Positions 63,610 through 64,000 of a DNA stretch of 64,000 nt are shown here, piece by piece. The translations under genes and the position numbers were made by a program. The notes under the pieces are model-generated. The model worked only from the letters and a program-made list of their open reading frames with translations, searched no databases and had not been told where the DNA came from. This DNA comes from Leishmania mexicana MHOM/GT/2001/U1103 (Eukaryota > Euglenozoa > Kinetoplastea > Trypanosomatida > Trypanosomatidae): assembly GCF_000234665.1 (NCBI RefSeq), contig NC_018308.1:374818-438817 (forward strand), written 5' to 3'. Numbering within the stretch: position 1 is the stretch's first letter; every line of letters begins with the position of its first letter.

Positions 63610-63905
63610 GGGTTGCGTTGTGTGTGCTTGCGCCCCTTGCCCCTTCGATGTTGTGGATCATTGGAAGGGGAGCCCGCTCCTTAGCTGCGCTGGCTACGAT
63701 GCATATTGGGTGTGTTTGGCCTACTGCTGTATTTGTGTGTGTTGTGAGTTGCTTGCGTTTCCGCTGCGCTGTATGCCGGCGTGTGTGGTGAAGGGCTGTG
63801 ATGGTGATGGTTGTTGTAATGACCGTGGTTGTGATGCTGTTGCTGTTATCCCTTGGTGTGTGTGGCCTATTAAAGGTTGTTGTGTGCGTGTGTTATGGTA
63901 CGGGG
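63610..63905 (+). repeat. GT-rich telomere-associated sequence
   Basis: About 0.3 kb of strongly G/T-biased plus strand directly before the telomeric array. The word gtgtg followed by (t/g)tggccta occurs at 63708-63722 and 63858-63872, 150 bases apart. This composition fits Leishmania telomere-associated sequences, though I cannot match the published conserved boxes from memory. Confidence 0.6.
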
Positions 63906-64000
63906 AAGGGTTAGGGTTAGGGTTAGGGTTAGGGTTAGGGTTAGGGTTAGGGTTAGGGTTAGGGTTAGGGTTAGGGTTAGGGTTAGGGTACGGGTACGGG
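63906..64000 (+). repeat. Telomeric TTAGGG array ending in TACGGG variants
   Basis: AAGGG, then 13 perfect TTAGGG units at 63911-63988, then two TACGGG units at 63989-64000. The G-rich strand runs 5' to 3' toward the right edge, so this is a right chromosome end. A TACGGGG word also precedes the array at about 63899-63905. Confidence 0.97.

Overview
The window looks like one end of a chromosome from a trypanosomatid protist, most likely Leishmania. Almost every convincing gene is an uninterrupted ORF on the minus strand. Intergenic spacers are long, rich in (GT)n, (CA)n and (TA)n, and carry polypyrimidine tracts followed by AG just upstream of start codons, as expected for spliced-leader trans-splicing. 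The right edge is a (TTAGGG)n array in the correct orientation for a chromosome end. From memory, the order fructose-1,6-bisphosphatase, PTB1/DRBD3, CK1 and actin fits the right end of Leishmania chromosome 4. A species call would need a database comparison.

Layout, in transcription order from the telomere inward (right to left). 63.9-64.0 kb is telomere, preceded by about 0.3 kb of GT-rich telomere-associated sequence and about 4 kb of AT-richer DNA without a credible gene. Then come actin (58.5-59.6 kb), a SCAPER-like protein (54.1-57.3), casein kinase 1 (52.0-53.1), a small single-span membrane protein (48.2-48.4), a leucine-rich-repeat protein (46.6-47.2), a possible 60-residue microprotein (46.1-46.3), a CCA-adding enzyme (44.3-45.9), a giant 2386-residue protein (35.8-43.0), a retroposon-like repeat (34.8-35.3), and PTB1/DRBD3 (32.1-33.0). 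A gene-poor stretch of about 8 kb follows (24.1-32.1). Next are a frameshifted FkbM-type methyltransferase relic (23.15-24.05), glycosomal fructose-1,6-bisphosphatase (21.06-22.1), a small single-span mitochondrial candidate (18.3-18.8), a disordered protein (16.7-17.6), a SCO1-like copper chaperone (15.0-15.9), a coiled-coil protein (12.0-14.1), a divergent P-type ATPase (7.06-9.93), a short helical protein (6.15-6.48) and a long coiled-coil protein (0.2-4.6).

The genes look like one polycistronic transcription unit running away from the telomere, so neighbours need not share function. Regulation should be mainly post-transcriptional, through UTRs. That makes the long CU-rich region behind the polypyrimidine-tract-binding protein gene and the retroposon-like elements in UTR positions of special interest. 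The best candidates for novelty are the methyltransferase pseudogene, the P-type ATPase with altered catalytic motifs, the SCAPER homologue, the small ORF at 46.1 kb, and the TACGGG variant repeats at the telomeric edge.
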